Below are positions 1-9,511 of a stretch of DNA of 43,025 bases, in pieces; position 1 is the first letter of the stretch, and the number at the start of each line of letters is the position of its first letter. The DNA is from Pseudomonas sichuanensis. GTDB taxonomy: Bacteria; Pseudomonadota; Gammaproteobacteria; Pseudomonadales; Pseudomonadaceae. The notes under the pieces were generated by a model. It had not been told where the DNA came from. It worked only from the letters and a program-made list of their open reading frames with translations, and did not search any database. The DNA lies in the NCBI RefSeq assembly GCF_003231305.1, contig NZ_QKVM01000053.1, forward strand, positions 1 to 43,025, written 5' to 3'. The position numbers were made by a program, and so were the translations under genes.

Positions 1-13
1 GGTCACCCCGCAA

Positions 14-2197
14 TCAGCTCGGCTCACTTTCCTTGATCAAATGCCCCGCCAGCGTGCGCAGCGGCCCCAGTTGACGGCAGATCAGCGCCAGTTGGGTCTG
101 CACCAGGCGCTGGTGCTCGTCCAGCTCCTCGGGCATCTGCTCCAGCGCATTGGCCAGGGCCTCTTCCGCGTCACTGTGGATCGCCACCGGCAGGCGCGCG
201 GCCAGGCCGTTGGCGATTTCGTCGAGGCTGGCGGCCAAGGTCTGGCCCGCACCCTCGATCAGCTGTTCATGGACCTCGGCCGGCAACGCGGTGTCGCGGT
301 GCGCCCCAAGCCCTGAGAGATAACTGAGCAAGGTGTGCGACAGCACCAGGAAGCGGAAGCCGACATCCGCTTCCTTACGGAAATGCCCGGGCTCCATGAG
401 CATGTTGGCCAGGGTGGTGGACAACGCGGCGTCGGCGTTGTGCGCGTTGCGCCGGGCCAGGCGATAGGCCAGGTCGTCGCGCTTGCCGTGGGCATACTGC
501 TGCATGATCTGGCGCAGGTACTGGCTGGCACAGGCCAGGGTATTGCCCAGCACCTTGTTCAGCCGGCGGCCCTGCCAGTCGGGCAGGAACAGGAACACTG
601 CGAGTATGGCGATCAGGCTGCCGACCAGGGTATCGAACAGGCGCGGCAGGAACAGCCCGTAGCCATCGCCGGTCTGGTTGAAGCAGAACAGCACCATCAG
701 GGTGATCGCCGCCGTGGCCAGGGTGTAGCGGGTGGTGCGGTTGACGAAGAACACCACCCCGGCGACCACGGCGAAGGCCGACTGCATCAGGGGGTTGGGG
801 AACAGGTCGAACAGCGCCCAGCCCACGGTCAGGCCGATGGCGGTGCCGAGCATCCGCTGGCCCAGCTTGCGCCGGGTCGCCCCGTAGTTGGGCTGGCAGA
901 CGAACAGCGTGGTGAGGATGATCCAGTAGCCCTGGGTCGGGTGGATCAGGTGCACCATGCCGTAACCCACCGACAGTGCCAGCGACAGGCGCAGGGCATG
1001 GCGGAACAGCAGCGAGGTGGGGGTCAGCTGGGTGCGCAAGCGCTGCCACACATCCTTCAGGTTGCGCGGCGAGCGGTCGAGCAGGCTGCTGTCGCTGGCG
1101 TCTGCCAGGCTGTCCGGGTTGCTCGCGGCGCCCAGCAGGCGGTCCAGCGTGGCCAGGTTGGCGGCCAGGGCTCGCAGCGAGCGCAGCAGCCCGCGCCAGG
1201 CCGGGTTGTTCTGTTCGCGCAGGTGCTCCAGCGAAGCATTCAGGTCTTCCAGCGCTTCGGGGTAGCCGCTGGCGAGCACGAACGGCTGGCGCAGGCGGAT
1301 CGAGCGCGCCAGCTCCTGGCAGGAAGCGCCCTGTTTGCGCAGCAGGCGCTGGCAACGGAACATCACGTCGCTGTGGAAGAACGCCTCGTTGAGGGCGTTG
1401 TAGGGGTAGTGCGAGGCGCTGACCCGCTCGTGCAGGTCCTGGGCCAGGAAGTACAGCTTGAGGTAGCGGCTGACCTTGGAGTTGGGCTGACTGTTGCCGA
1501 CACGGTGCAGGATGATTTCCTTGGCGGCGTTGAGCGCGGCCACCACCTTGCCGTTCTGCTTGGCCAGTTCCAGGCGCGTGGCCTCGACGTCCAGGCCGCG
1601 GATCGGCTCGAACAGGCTGGCCTTGAGCTTGAGGTAGCTACCCAGTTCGAAGAACAGCTTGGCCAGGCTTTGCTGCACCGGCTGGTTGGAAAACAGCGCC
1701 TGCCACAGCACCGACAGCAGCCCGTACCAGGCGGCGCCGGTCACCAGCAGCAGCGGCTCGTGCCAGAAGTCGCTGACTTCGCCACCGCGCTGGTCCACGC
1801 CGATCATGGTGTAGACCGACAGGATCAGCGTCGCCGAGGCGATCGCCCCGTAGCGCTCGCCCAGTGCGCCGAGCATGGTCAGGCCGAAGGCGGCCAGGGC
1901 CAGGGCGATGGCGAAGATCCAGGGGTAGGGGAACAGCAGCTCCACCGACAGGGCGGCGATGGCAAAACAGCCGAGGGTGACCAGCAGGGCACTGAGGCGG
2001 CCCTGCCAACCGTCATCGGTCTCGGCCAGTGCGCTGGCGATGATGCCGAGGAACAGCGGGATGAGCAGGCTCATCTCGTTCTGGTACCAGCACCAGGCCA
2101 TGCTGCCGGTGAGGGCGATGGTCACACGAATGGCGTAGCTGAACTTGTCTTGGCCCCACAGGCGACGCAATGAATGGCGGAACGAGCTCGATGACAT
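14..2197 (-). CDS. yccS: YccS-type FUSC family inner-membrane protein
   Basis: A 727-residue protein with two hydrophobic blocks: an N-terminal set of membrane segments (about residues 25-165) and a second set (about 400-540), separated and followed by soluble helical regions. This is the duplicated layout of the YccS/YhfK branch of the fusaric-acid-resistance (FUSC) superfamily, and the length matches YccS (about 720 aa). The second block carries the family-like stretch QGYWIILTTLFVCQPNYG. FUSC proteins are thought to be aromatic-acid or drug efflux components, but the substrate of YccS is unknown. The ATG at 2197 is followed by a basic stretch (RHSLRRLWGQ) before the first helix; the ribosome site upstream is weak. 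A REP pair separates it from the downstream flavoprotein gene. Confidence 0.88.
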   Translation of the reverse strand: MSSSSFRHSLRRLWGQDKFSYAIRVTIALTGSMAWCWYQNEMSLLIPLFLGIIASALAETDDGWQGRLSALLVTLGCFAIAALSVELLFPYPWIFAIALALAAFGLTMLGALGERYGAIASATLILSVYTMIGVDQRGGEVSDFWHEPLLLVTGAAWYGLLSVLWQALFSNQPVQQSLAKLFFELGSYLKLKASLFEPIRGLDVEATRLELAKQNGKVVAALNAAKEIILHRVGNSQPNSKVSRYLKLYFLAQDLHERVSASHYPYNALNEAFFHSDVMFRCQRLLRKQGASCQELARSIRLRQPFVLASGYPEALEDLNASLEHLREQNNPAWRGLLRSLRALAANLATLDRLLGAASNPDSLADASDSSLLDRSPRNLKDVWQRLRTQLTPTSLLFRHALRLSLALSVGYGMVHLIHPTQGYWIILTTLFVCQPNYGATRRKLGQRMLGTAIGLTVGWALFDLFPNPLMQSAFAVVAGVVFFVNRTTRYTLATAAITLMVLFCFNQTGDGYGLFLPRLFDTLVGSLIAILAVFLFLPDWQGRRLNKVLGNTLACASQYLRQIMQQYAHGKRDDLAYRLARRNAHNADAALSTTLANMLMEPGHFRKEADVGFRFLVLSHTLLSYLSGLGAHRDTALPAEVHEQLIEGAGQTLAASLDEIANGLAARLPVAIHSDAEEALANALEQMPEELDEHQRLVQTQLALICRQLGPLRTLAGHLIKESEPS

Positions 2198-2241
2198 GAT
2201 GGCCTGCTGGGCAGTTTGCGGACTAGAACCTTGAGGGCCTC

Positions 2242-2307
2242 ATCGCGGGGCAAGCCCGCTCCCACGAGACACAGGAGGCCTTTGTGGGAGCGGGCTTGCC
2301 CCGCGAT
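2242..2307. repeat. REP pair a (cores facing inward, spacer 18)
   Basis: Two 24-bp REP cores in inverted orientation: 2242-2265 (reverse) and 2284-2307 (forward, GTGGGAGCGGGCTTGCCC...). The GTGGGAG ends face each other across 18 bp. It lies between the start of yccS and the end of the flavoprotein gene. Confidence 0.93.
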
Positions 2308-2371
2308 GGTTTTGCACCCTTCACAACACAGACCAGCAAGAAGCGTTCCGTGCTGCTGAATGGATTCTACT

Positions 2372-3553
2372 CTACACGAACTGCGCCGCAGCGTTGGCCG
2401 AAGCCCAGGCCCACTGGAAGTTGAAACCACCCAGGTGCCCGCTCACGTCCAGCACCTCGCCGATGAAGTACAGCCCGGGGCTCTTCAGCGATTCCATGGT
2501 CTTGGACGACACCTCGCGGGTATCCACGCCGCCCAGGGTCACCTCGGCCGTGCGATAGCCCTCGGTGCCCGCCGGCACCACCTGCCAGGCCGCCAGTTTG
2601 TCGGCGACCTCGGCCAACTGGGCCGGGGTGTACTGCTTCAACGGCTTGGATTCGAACCACTGCTCGGCCAGCAGGTTGGCCAGCTTGCGGGTGAACACCT
2701 CGCCCAGCACGGTCTTCAGCTCGCTGTTGGGGCGCTCGACTTGCTGGCCCTGCAGCCACTCCAGGGCATCACGGTCGGGCAGCAGGTTGATCTCGACCGT
2801 GTCGCCGGCCTCCCAGAACGACGAAATCTGCAGGATTGCCGGGCCGCTCAGGCCGCGGTGGGTGAACAGCAGGTTTTCCCGGAAGCTGGTGCCGTTGCAA
2901 CTGGCGATGCAGTCCAGCGAGGTGCCGGACAGCTCGGTGCACAGTGCCTTGAGTTGGGGCTCGGTGATGGTGAACGGCACCAGGCCGGCGCGGGTCGGCA
3001 GCAGTTCGTGGCCGAACTGGCGCGCGACCTGGTAGCCGAAGCCGGTGGCGCCCAAGGTCGGGATCGACAGGCCGCCGGTGGCGATCACCAGCGACTGGCA
3101 GGCGAACGGACCGGCGCTGGTCTGCAGGCGGTAGCCGCCTTCGGTTTTTTCGATCTGTTCGATGCTGGTGTTCATGCGCAGCTCGGCGCCGGCCGCGTCG
3201 CACTCGGCCAGCAGCAGGTCGAGGATGTCGCTGGACTTGTTGTCGCAGAACAGCTGGCCGAGCTTCTTCTCGTGGTACGGCACGCCGTGCTTGCACACCA
3301 GTTCGATGAAGTCCCACTGGGTGTAGCGGGCCAGCGCCGACTTGCAGAAATGCGGGTTGTGCGAGAGGAAGTTGGCAGGCTCGGTGTACATGTTGGTGAA
3401 GTTGCAGCGCCCGCCGCCGGACATGAGGATCTTCTTGCCCGGTTTGTTGGCGTGGTCGAGCAGCAGCACCCGACGGCCACGGCGGGCGGTGAGCTGGGCG
3501 CACATCAGGCCGGCGGCGCCGGCGCCGAGGATGATCACGTCGGTGGAGTGCAC
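2372..3553 (-). CDS. YhiN/HI0933-family FAD-dependent oxidoreductase
   Basis: A flavoprotein of unknown substrate. The N-terminus holds a dinucleotide-binding GxGxxG motif (G10-A-G12-A-A-G15) in a beta-alpha-beta unit, followed by the family-typical block PGKKILMSGGGRCNFTN (about residues 40-56). A second FAD-contacting patch, ATGGLSIPTLGATGFGY, lies mid-protein, and the end is the family signature GEVLDVSGHLGGFNFQWA. An open frame continues upstream to 3670, but that extension is translated REP DNA (it gives MGAGLPRDG). I chose the GTG at 3553, giving 393 aa, the usual family length, with AAGG about 8 nt upstream. The family is conserved in bacteria, is annotated as a putative flavoprotein or NAD(P)/FAD-dependent oxidoreductase, and has no settled role. 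Confidence 0.9.
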   Translation of the reverse strand: MHSTDVIILGAGAAGLMCAQLTARRGRRVLLLDHANKPGKKILMSGGGRCNFTNMYTEPANFLSHNPHFCKSALARYTQWDFIELVCKHGVPYHEKKLGQLFCDNKSSDILDLLLAECDAAGAELRMNTSIEQIEKTEGGYRLQTSAGPFACQSLVIATGGLSIPTLGATGFGYQVARQFGHELLPTRAGLVPFTITEPQLKALCTELSGTSLDCIASCNGTSFRENLLFTHRGLSGPAILQISSFWEAGDTVEINLLPDRDALEWLQGQQVERPNSELKTVLGEVFTRKLANLLAEQWFESKPLKQYTPAQLAEVADKLAAWQVVPAGTEGYRTAEVTLGGVDTREVSSKTMESLKSPGLYFIGEVLDVSGHLGGFNFQWAWASANAAAQFV

Positions 3554-3584
3554 GGTTGGAACCTTTGGCAAAGTAGGGGGAAGC

Positions 3585-3670
3585 GTGGGAGCGGGCTTGC
3601 CCCGCGATGGGGTGGTGCAGGCAATGATGTTGGCATTGCTGACGCCATCGCGGGGCAAGCCCGCTCCCAC
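3585..3670. repeat. REP pair b (cores facing outward, spacer 38)
   Basis: Forward core at 3585-3608 and reverse core at 3647-3670; the GTGGGAG ends point outward and 38 bp separate the cores. The pair lies between the flavoprotein start and the end of dbpA. Confidence 0.93.
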
Positions 3671-3689
3671 GAGCGATCTGCTGATCGGT

Positions 3690-5075
<1,386 letters not shown>

Positions 5076-5139
5076 GAGGCGGGCCTACGGTGCGAAGCGA
5101 AAAATGTCGCACAGTCTACCAGCCTCATGGCCATTCGCC

Positions 5140-6567
5140 CTACGACTCGACGTGCTCTTCCGGACGACGAGCGCGCCTTCCGTCTGTCGGCGCCAGTTGC
5201 AGGAAGATCGCCGCCGCCAGCATGGCCATCACGCCGATGGTGACGAAGGTCAGCTGGAACGCCCCCAGGGTGCTTTGCACGCCTTCGGCGCTGCCGGCCG
5301 CGGTGAAACCGCCGAGCAGCGCACCGGCGCAGGCCACGCCCAGGCTCAGCGACAGTTGCGCGACCACCGACAGCAGGCTGTTGCCGCTGCTGGCGCTGGC
5401 GTCGTCGAGGTCGATCAGGGTCACGGTGTTCATCGCCGTGAACTGCATCGAGTTCACCGCCCCCAGCAACGCCAGTTGCACCAGCAGCAGGGCATAGGGC
5501 GTCTGTTCATCGACCAGCCCCAGGCTGGCCAGCAGCAGGCCCAGCAGCAAGGTATTGCCGGTGAGTACGATGCGATAGCCCAGGCGTTCGATCAGCGGCC
5601 GGGCGACCGACTTGGCCAGCATCGCCGCCGCCGCCAGCGGGATCATGCTCATGCCCGCCTGGGCCGGCGAGTAGCCCAGCGCCACCTGCAGCAGCAACGG
5701 CACCAGGAAGGGCAGGGCGCCGCTGCCCAGGCGGGCGAACAGGTTGCCGAGGATGCCGATGGCGAAGGTGCGCACGCGAAACAGCGACGGCGAGAACAGC
5801 GGCTCGGGGTCGCGCCCGGCACGCAGCCAGTACGCCGCCAGGCAGGCCATGCCGGCGAACAGCAACAGCATCACCCGCAGGTGCGGCAGGTGCAGTTCGC
5901 CCAGGCCTTCCATGGCGATAGTGATCAGCACCATCGCCGCACCGAACAGCACGAAGCCCGGCCCGTCGAAGCGGGTGCGTTCGGCGCCGCGCAGGTCGGG
6001 GATGAACTTCCACACCGCATAGCAACCGAGGGCGCCGACCGGCAGGTTGAGCAGGAAGATCCAGTGCCAGGTCAGGATCTCCACCAGCCAGCCGCCGAGG
6101 GTCGGGCCGAGCAGCGGGCCGAGCAGGCCGGGGATGGTGATGAAGCTCATGATCCGCACCAGCTCGCTACGCGGGTAGGCGCGCAGCACCACCAGCCGGC
6201 CTACCGGCAGCATCAGCGCCCCGCCCAGGCCCTGCACCACCCGGGCGAAGATCAGGAAGCCCAGGCTGTTGGCCATGGCACACAGCAGCGAGCCGAAGCT
6301 GAACAGCAGGATCGCGCTGAAGAAGATGCGCTTGGTGCCGAAGCGGTCGGCGATCCAGCCCGAGGCTGGGATCAGCAACGCCACGGTGAGCATGTAGGCG
6401 ATGATCACGCCCTGCATGCGCAACGGGTCCTCGGCCAGCGAGCGGGCCATGGCCGGCAGCGCGGTGTTGAGGATGGTGCCGTCCAGCGACTGCATGAAGA
6501 AGGCGATGGCCACCACCCAGGGGATCCAGCGGGCGGTGACGGGGTCCAGTGGGGCGCGTTCGGGCAT
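5140..6567 (-). CDS. mdtD: MFS transporter, DHA2/MdtD-type drug exporter
   Basis: A 475-residue membrane protein with about 14 hydrophobic segments, as expected for the 14-helix DHA2 branch of the major facilitator superfamily. It has motif A between helices 2 and 3 (GWIADRFGTKR, about residues 70-80) and a motif-C-like stretch in helix 5 (PGLLGPLLGPTLGGWLVE), the antiporter signature. N-terminal WVVAIAFFMQSLDGTILNTA is typical of MdtD. Such proteins export drugs or metabolites in exchange for protons. Start ATG at 6567 follows GAGG. A REP pair lies upstream; the next gene downstream is dbpA. The mdtD symbol is by resemblance only; there is no mdtABC or baeSR context here. Confidence 0.85.
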   Translation of the reverse strand: MPERAPLDPVTARWIPWVVAIAFFMQSLDGTILNTALPAMARSLAEDPLRMQGVIIAYMLTVALLIPASGWIADRFGTKRIFFSAILLFSFGSLLCAMANSLGFLIFARVVQGLGGALMLPVGRLVVLRAYPRSELVRIMSFITIPGLLGPLLGPTLGGWLVEILTWHWIFLLNLPVGALGCYAVWKFIPDLRGAERTRFDGPGFVLFGAAMVLITIAMEGLGELHLPHLRVMLLLFAGMACLAAYWLRAGRDPEPLFSPSLFRVRTFAIGILGNLFARLGSGALPFLVPLLLQVALGYSPAQAGMSMIPLAAAAMLAKSVARPLIERLGYRIVLTGNTLLLGLLLASLGLVDEQTPYALLLVQLALLGAVNSMQFTAMNTVTLIDLDDASASSGNSLLSVVAQLSLSLGVACAGALLGGFTAAGSAEGVQSTLGAFQLTFVTIGVMAMLAAAIFLQLAPTDGRRARRPEEHVES

Positions 6568-6614
6568 GAGAAACCTCAGGCGAGTGTAGGGCCCATTGTG
6601 GGAGGGGAGCAGGT

Positions 6615-6701
6615 GTGGGAGCGGGCTTGCCCCGCGATGGCGTCGGACCGGACATTGATGTTGCCTTGGCTGGCCCTATCGCGGGGCAAGCCCGCTCCCA
6701 C
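6615..6701. repeat. REP pair c (cores facing outward, spacer 39)
   Basis: Forward core at 6615-6638, reverse core at 6678-6701, GTGGGAG ends outward, 39-bp spacer. The pair lies between the exporter start and the end of the TldE-like gene. Confidence 0.93.
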
Positions 6702-6710
6702 GTTGTAGTT

Positions 6711-8039
6711 TTACAAGGTCAAGGTCAGTCCTTTGACCAAAGCACCCGGCAGATGACTCGACCCGGTACTGCGTTGCCCATAAGTGCTGGTCGACAGGAT
6801 CATCTCGCGCTCCTGGGTCAGGTCTTCGAGCTGACTGCCCAGCAGGCTGTAAAGGCTGTCGTCGAAGCGCATGGTGCTCACCGGCCCCTGGATCTGGCCG
6901 TTTTCCACCCAGAATGTGGCGAACCGGGTCAGCCCGGTCATTCGCGCGGCGGGCAGGTCCGAGTAGTTCAGGTACCACAGGTTGCTGATGTACAGCCCGG
7001 TGCCCAGGCGTTCGAGGATCTGCGCGTTGGGCAGGTCGCCCGGTGCCAGGCTCAGTGCGCACGGCGCTTCGTAGCTGTCGGCGCCATTGGCCTGAAGTGC
7101 GAACTCGGCGGCGCTGCGAGCGCTGACCAGACGCTCGCGTGCCAGGCCCTCGCCAATCAGTAGCAGGTCGCGACGCGGCGAGCCCTCGTCGGAGAACGCC
7201 GGGCTCAACGAGCCGCTGACCTGTTCGCTGAAACTCACCAACGAACTCAGTCGTGCATCGCCGTTGTACAGGCGCTGCAGCGAGCTGTTCCCCGTGGCCA
7301 GTGCCTGGGCGGAGAAACCACCCCAGCAGAGCATCCCGGCAATCTCGTCCATCGCCGCTGGCGCCAGGTAGGCGCGGTAGCTGCCGGGCTTGAGGGTAAT
7401 GGCCGGGCGGCCCAGGTGTTCCAGCTGTTCGCGGGCCAGGCGCAGGCGTGCGGCAAAAGCTTCGCCGCTCCAGGCCTGGCCTGCGTAGTTGGCTTTGACC
7501 GCCTGACCGTTGGCGTGGAACAGGCTCCAGTCGAAGTTGAAGCTGTTGGCCTGGTGCCAGCCGAAGGCGCCGAACGAGCTGGCGAAGCCTCGGCAGATGG
7601 GGCCGGCGGCATAGATGCCGACCAGGTCCAGGTCGTTGGCCTCGCGCTCGACCAAGGCCAGCACTTCATCCAGCTCGGGCAGTGGCTGCTCCAGCAGGCT
7701 GTGGCTGCGCCAGGCACTCTCGTCGAGGCTCAGGTACGGATCGAGCGGCAGCAGCGGCAGGGTCTGACGCAGTTGCCCGAGGCCGTCATGCAGGCGCTGG
7801 CGATCCAGCTCGGCGTCATCGCCCAGGGTGATCTGCTGCTCCGCCTGGCGACCATCGCGAATCAGCCGCAGCTGCACGCTGGCCTGGCTGACCAGCCCGG
7901 CCTGGCGCACCTTGGCATGGTTGAACCGCACGAACTGCGAGTGCTCGGCGCTGTAGCCCAGGGTGAATTGCTCGCCGGGTTGCAGCGCATCGCGCAGGGC
8001 GCCGAGCAGGTCTTCGAAGCGTTGTTGATAAGTGCTCAT
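6711..8039 (-). CDS. TldE/PmbA-like protein (TldD/PmbA family, paralogous pair)
   Basis: A 442-residue member of the TldD/PmbA (U62) family. It has no HExxxH motif, as in TldE/PmbA, the partner subunit that lacks the zinc ligands. Family features visible include GSYRAYLAPAAMDEI mid-protein and the C-terminal GTGLYISNLWYLNYSD / MTGLTRFATFWVENG blocks that line the active-site cleft. The ATG at 8039 overlaps the stop of the TldD-like gene by one base (TGATG) with a GGAGGGG ribosome site, so the two are co-translated, consistent with a heterodimer. Pseudomonads carry the classical tldD and pmbA elsewhere, so this is probably a second, diverged pair; substrate unknown. Confidence 0.88.
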   Translation of the reverse strand: MSTYQQRFEDLLGALRDALQPGEQFTLGYSAEHSQFVRFNHAKVRQAGLVSQASVQLRLIRDGRQAEQQITLGDDAELDRQRLHDGLGQLRQTLPLLPLDPYLSLDESAWRSHSLLEQPLPELDEVLALVEREANDLDLVGIYAAGPICRGFASSFGAFGWHQANSFNFDWSLFHANGQAVKANYAGQAWSGEAFAARLRLAREQLEHLGRPAITLKPGSYRAYLAPAAMDEIAGMLCWGGFSAQALATGNSSLQRLYNGDARLSSLVSFSEQVSGSLSPAFSDEGSPRRDLLLIGEGLARERLVSARSAAEFALQANGADSYEAPCALSLAPGDLPNAQILERLGTGLYISNLWYLNYSDLPAARMTGLTRFATFWVENGQIQGPVSTMRFDDSLYSLLGSQLEDLTQEREMILSTSTYGQRSTGSSHLPGALVKGLTLTL

Positions 8040-9481
8040 CAGGCGTCCCCTCCGAATACGTCGATCTGGCGGAACACGCAGGCCGGCGAGGCGTGGCCGA
8101 CCCGCACCACCTGGTTGGGTTCACCCTTGCCGCAGTTGGGCGTGCCCAGCACCTGGAAGGTGCTGCTGTCGCCCACGGCCGACAGGTTGCGCCAGAAGTC
8201 GGCGGAGATGCCCCTGTAGTTCGGGTTTTTCACCACGCCCTTGAGCTCGCCGTTCTCGATCAACTGGCCCCATTCGCAGCCGAACTGGAACTTGTTGCGG
8301 GCGTCATCGATGGACCACGAGCGGTTGGTGCGCATCAGGATGCCGTTTTCGATGCCGCCGATCAGCTGCGCCAGTGGCTGGTCGCCCGGCTCGATATTGA
8401 GGTTGGCCATGCGGTCGATCGGCGCGCGGTTCCAGCCACAGGCGCGGCTGTTGGCCACGCCGTCCAGGCCGGAGCGCAGTTGCGACAGCGCGCCGCCCAG
8501 CGGGCGCACCAGCAAGCCGTTGCGGATCAGGAACTGCTTGCTGGCCGGGGTGCCGTCGTCGTCGAAGCTGTAGCTGGCCAGCTCTTCGCCGATGGTGGGG
8601 TCGAAGGTCACGTTGAGCAGCGTGGAGCCGTACTGCAGGTGGCCGAAGTCGGCGGCTTTGACGAAGCTGGTGCCGGCGTAGTTGCGCTCGTCGCCGAGGA
8701 TGCGGTCCATCTCCAGTGGATGGCCGATGGACTCGTGGATCTGCAGCATCATCTGGTCGGGCATCAGCAGCAGGTCGCGGGTGCCGCTCGGCGTGTTGGG
8801 CGCCAGCAGCAGTTGCAGGGCTTCGTCGGCCACGCGGCGGGCCGCGCCGACCAGGCCGCAGCGCTCGATCACCTCGACGCTGCCTTGCTGGCCGAAGTTG
8901 TCGCGGCCCAGGGTGCGGCTCTGGCTGTCCTGGCCGTCGCTGGCGGTGACGCCCAGGCCCGGGTAGACGAAGCGCTGGGCATGGCGCAGCTCGGCGCCGG
9001 CGGAGTTCAGGTAGGTCTGCTCGACCAGGCTGATGCCGAGGCTTGCCTGCCAGTCCACCAGGCGGCTGTCCTTGGGCACGCTGGCGGATTCTGCGGCCAG
9101 CAGGTCGAGGCAGTCGGCGAGGTTGGGCAGGGGCTGGTCGAAGTTGGGCGAAACGTGATCGTGACGCTCGCTTGGGGCGGCTTGGCCGCTGAGGTCGAGC
9201 AGGCTGTGGGCCTTGATGCGCCGGGCCAGTGCTTCGGCCTGCTCCAGGGCACGCTGCAGGCCGCTTTGCGACAGGTCGGCGGTGGCCGCGTAGGCCTCGA
9301 CGCCGTTGACCCGCACGGTGAGCATGGCGCCTTCGTCCTGGCTGAAGTGCGGCGGCTCGGCGACATTGCGGCGTACTGAAAGGGACTGGTGCGATTGCTT
9401 GACGTGGCGAAGCGAGAACACTTCGGCCGTGCTGCGCAGCGCGGCGAAGCGCTGGCGCAGCAGGGCGCTGGAATCGAACAT
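8039..9481 (-). CDS. TldD-like metallopeptidase (TldD/PmbA family, paralogous pair)
   Basis: A 480-residue TldD-family protease subunit. The zinc motif HExxxH is present as HESIGH (H249-E250...H254) followed by PLEMDRILGDE, matching the catalytic subunit of the TldD-TldE heterodimer. That complex cleaves unfolded peptides, for example in microcin B17 maturation and CcdA degradation in E. coli. Further family blocks are GGIENGILMRTNRSWSIDD and FQFGCEWGQLIENGEL near the C-terminus. Start ATG at 9481 follows a good GGAGGT. It is translationally coupled to the TldE-like gene and lies 30 bp downstream of an acyl-CoA dehydrogenase gene, probably in one transcript. No RiPP precursor was recognised nearby, so a peptide-maturation role is not supported by context. 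Confidence 0.9.
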   Translation of the reverse strand: MFDSSALLRQRFAALRSTAEVFSLRHVKQSHQSLSVRRNVAEPPHFSQDEGAMLTVRVNGVEAYAATADLSQSGLQRALEQAEALARRIKAHSLLDLSGQAAPSERHDHVSPNFDQPLPNLADCLDLLAAESASVPKDSRLVDWQASLGISLVEQTYLNSAGAELRHAQRFVYPGLGVTASDGQDSQSRTLGRDNFGQQGSVEVIERCGLVGAARRVADEALQLLLAPNTPSGTRDLLLMPDQMMLQIHESIGHPLEMDRILGDERNYAGTSFVKAADFGHLQYGSTLLNVTFDPTIGEELASYSFDDDGTPASKQFLIRNGLLVRPLGGALSQLRSGLDGVANSRACGWNRAPIDRMANLNIEPGDQPLAQLIGGIENGILMRTNRSWSIDDARNKFQFGCEWGQLIENGELKGVVKNPNYRGISADFWRNLSAVGDSSTFQVLGTPNCGKGEPNQVVRVGHASPACVFRQIDVFGGDA

Positions 9482-9511
9482 GGGAAACCTCCGTTGGCGC
9501 GGTGGCTCCCC

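Noticed and set aside
335..2173. Long rightward open frame of 612 codons opposite yccS
   Set aside because: Shadow frame in GC-rich DNA: Gln/Gly/Ala/Arg-rich without domain structure. Comparable shadows opposite putA, tldD, msbA and others were dismissed for the same reason.
2242..2307. REP pairs as CRISPR repeats
   Set aside because: Repeats are inverted, palindromic and scattered across 40 kb in pairs, with no regular spacers and no cas genes.
3554..3670. N-terminal extension of the flavoprotein (MGAGLPRDG...)
   Set aside because: The extension is translated REP DNA. Similar MGAGLPRD starts appear at other REPs (for example around 13212 and 33353) and are artefacts.
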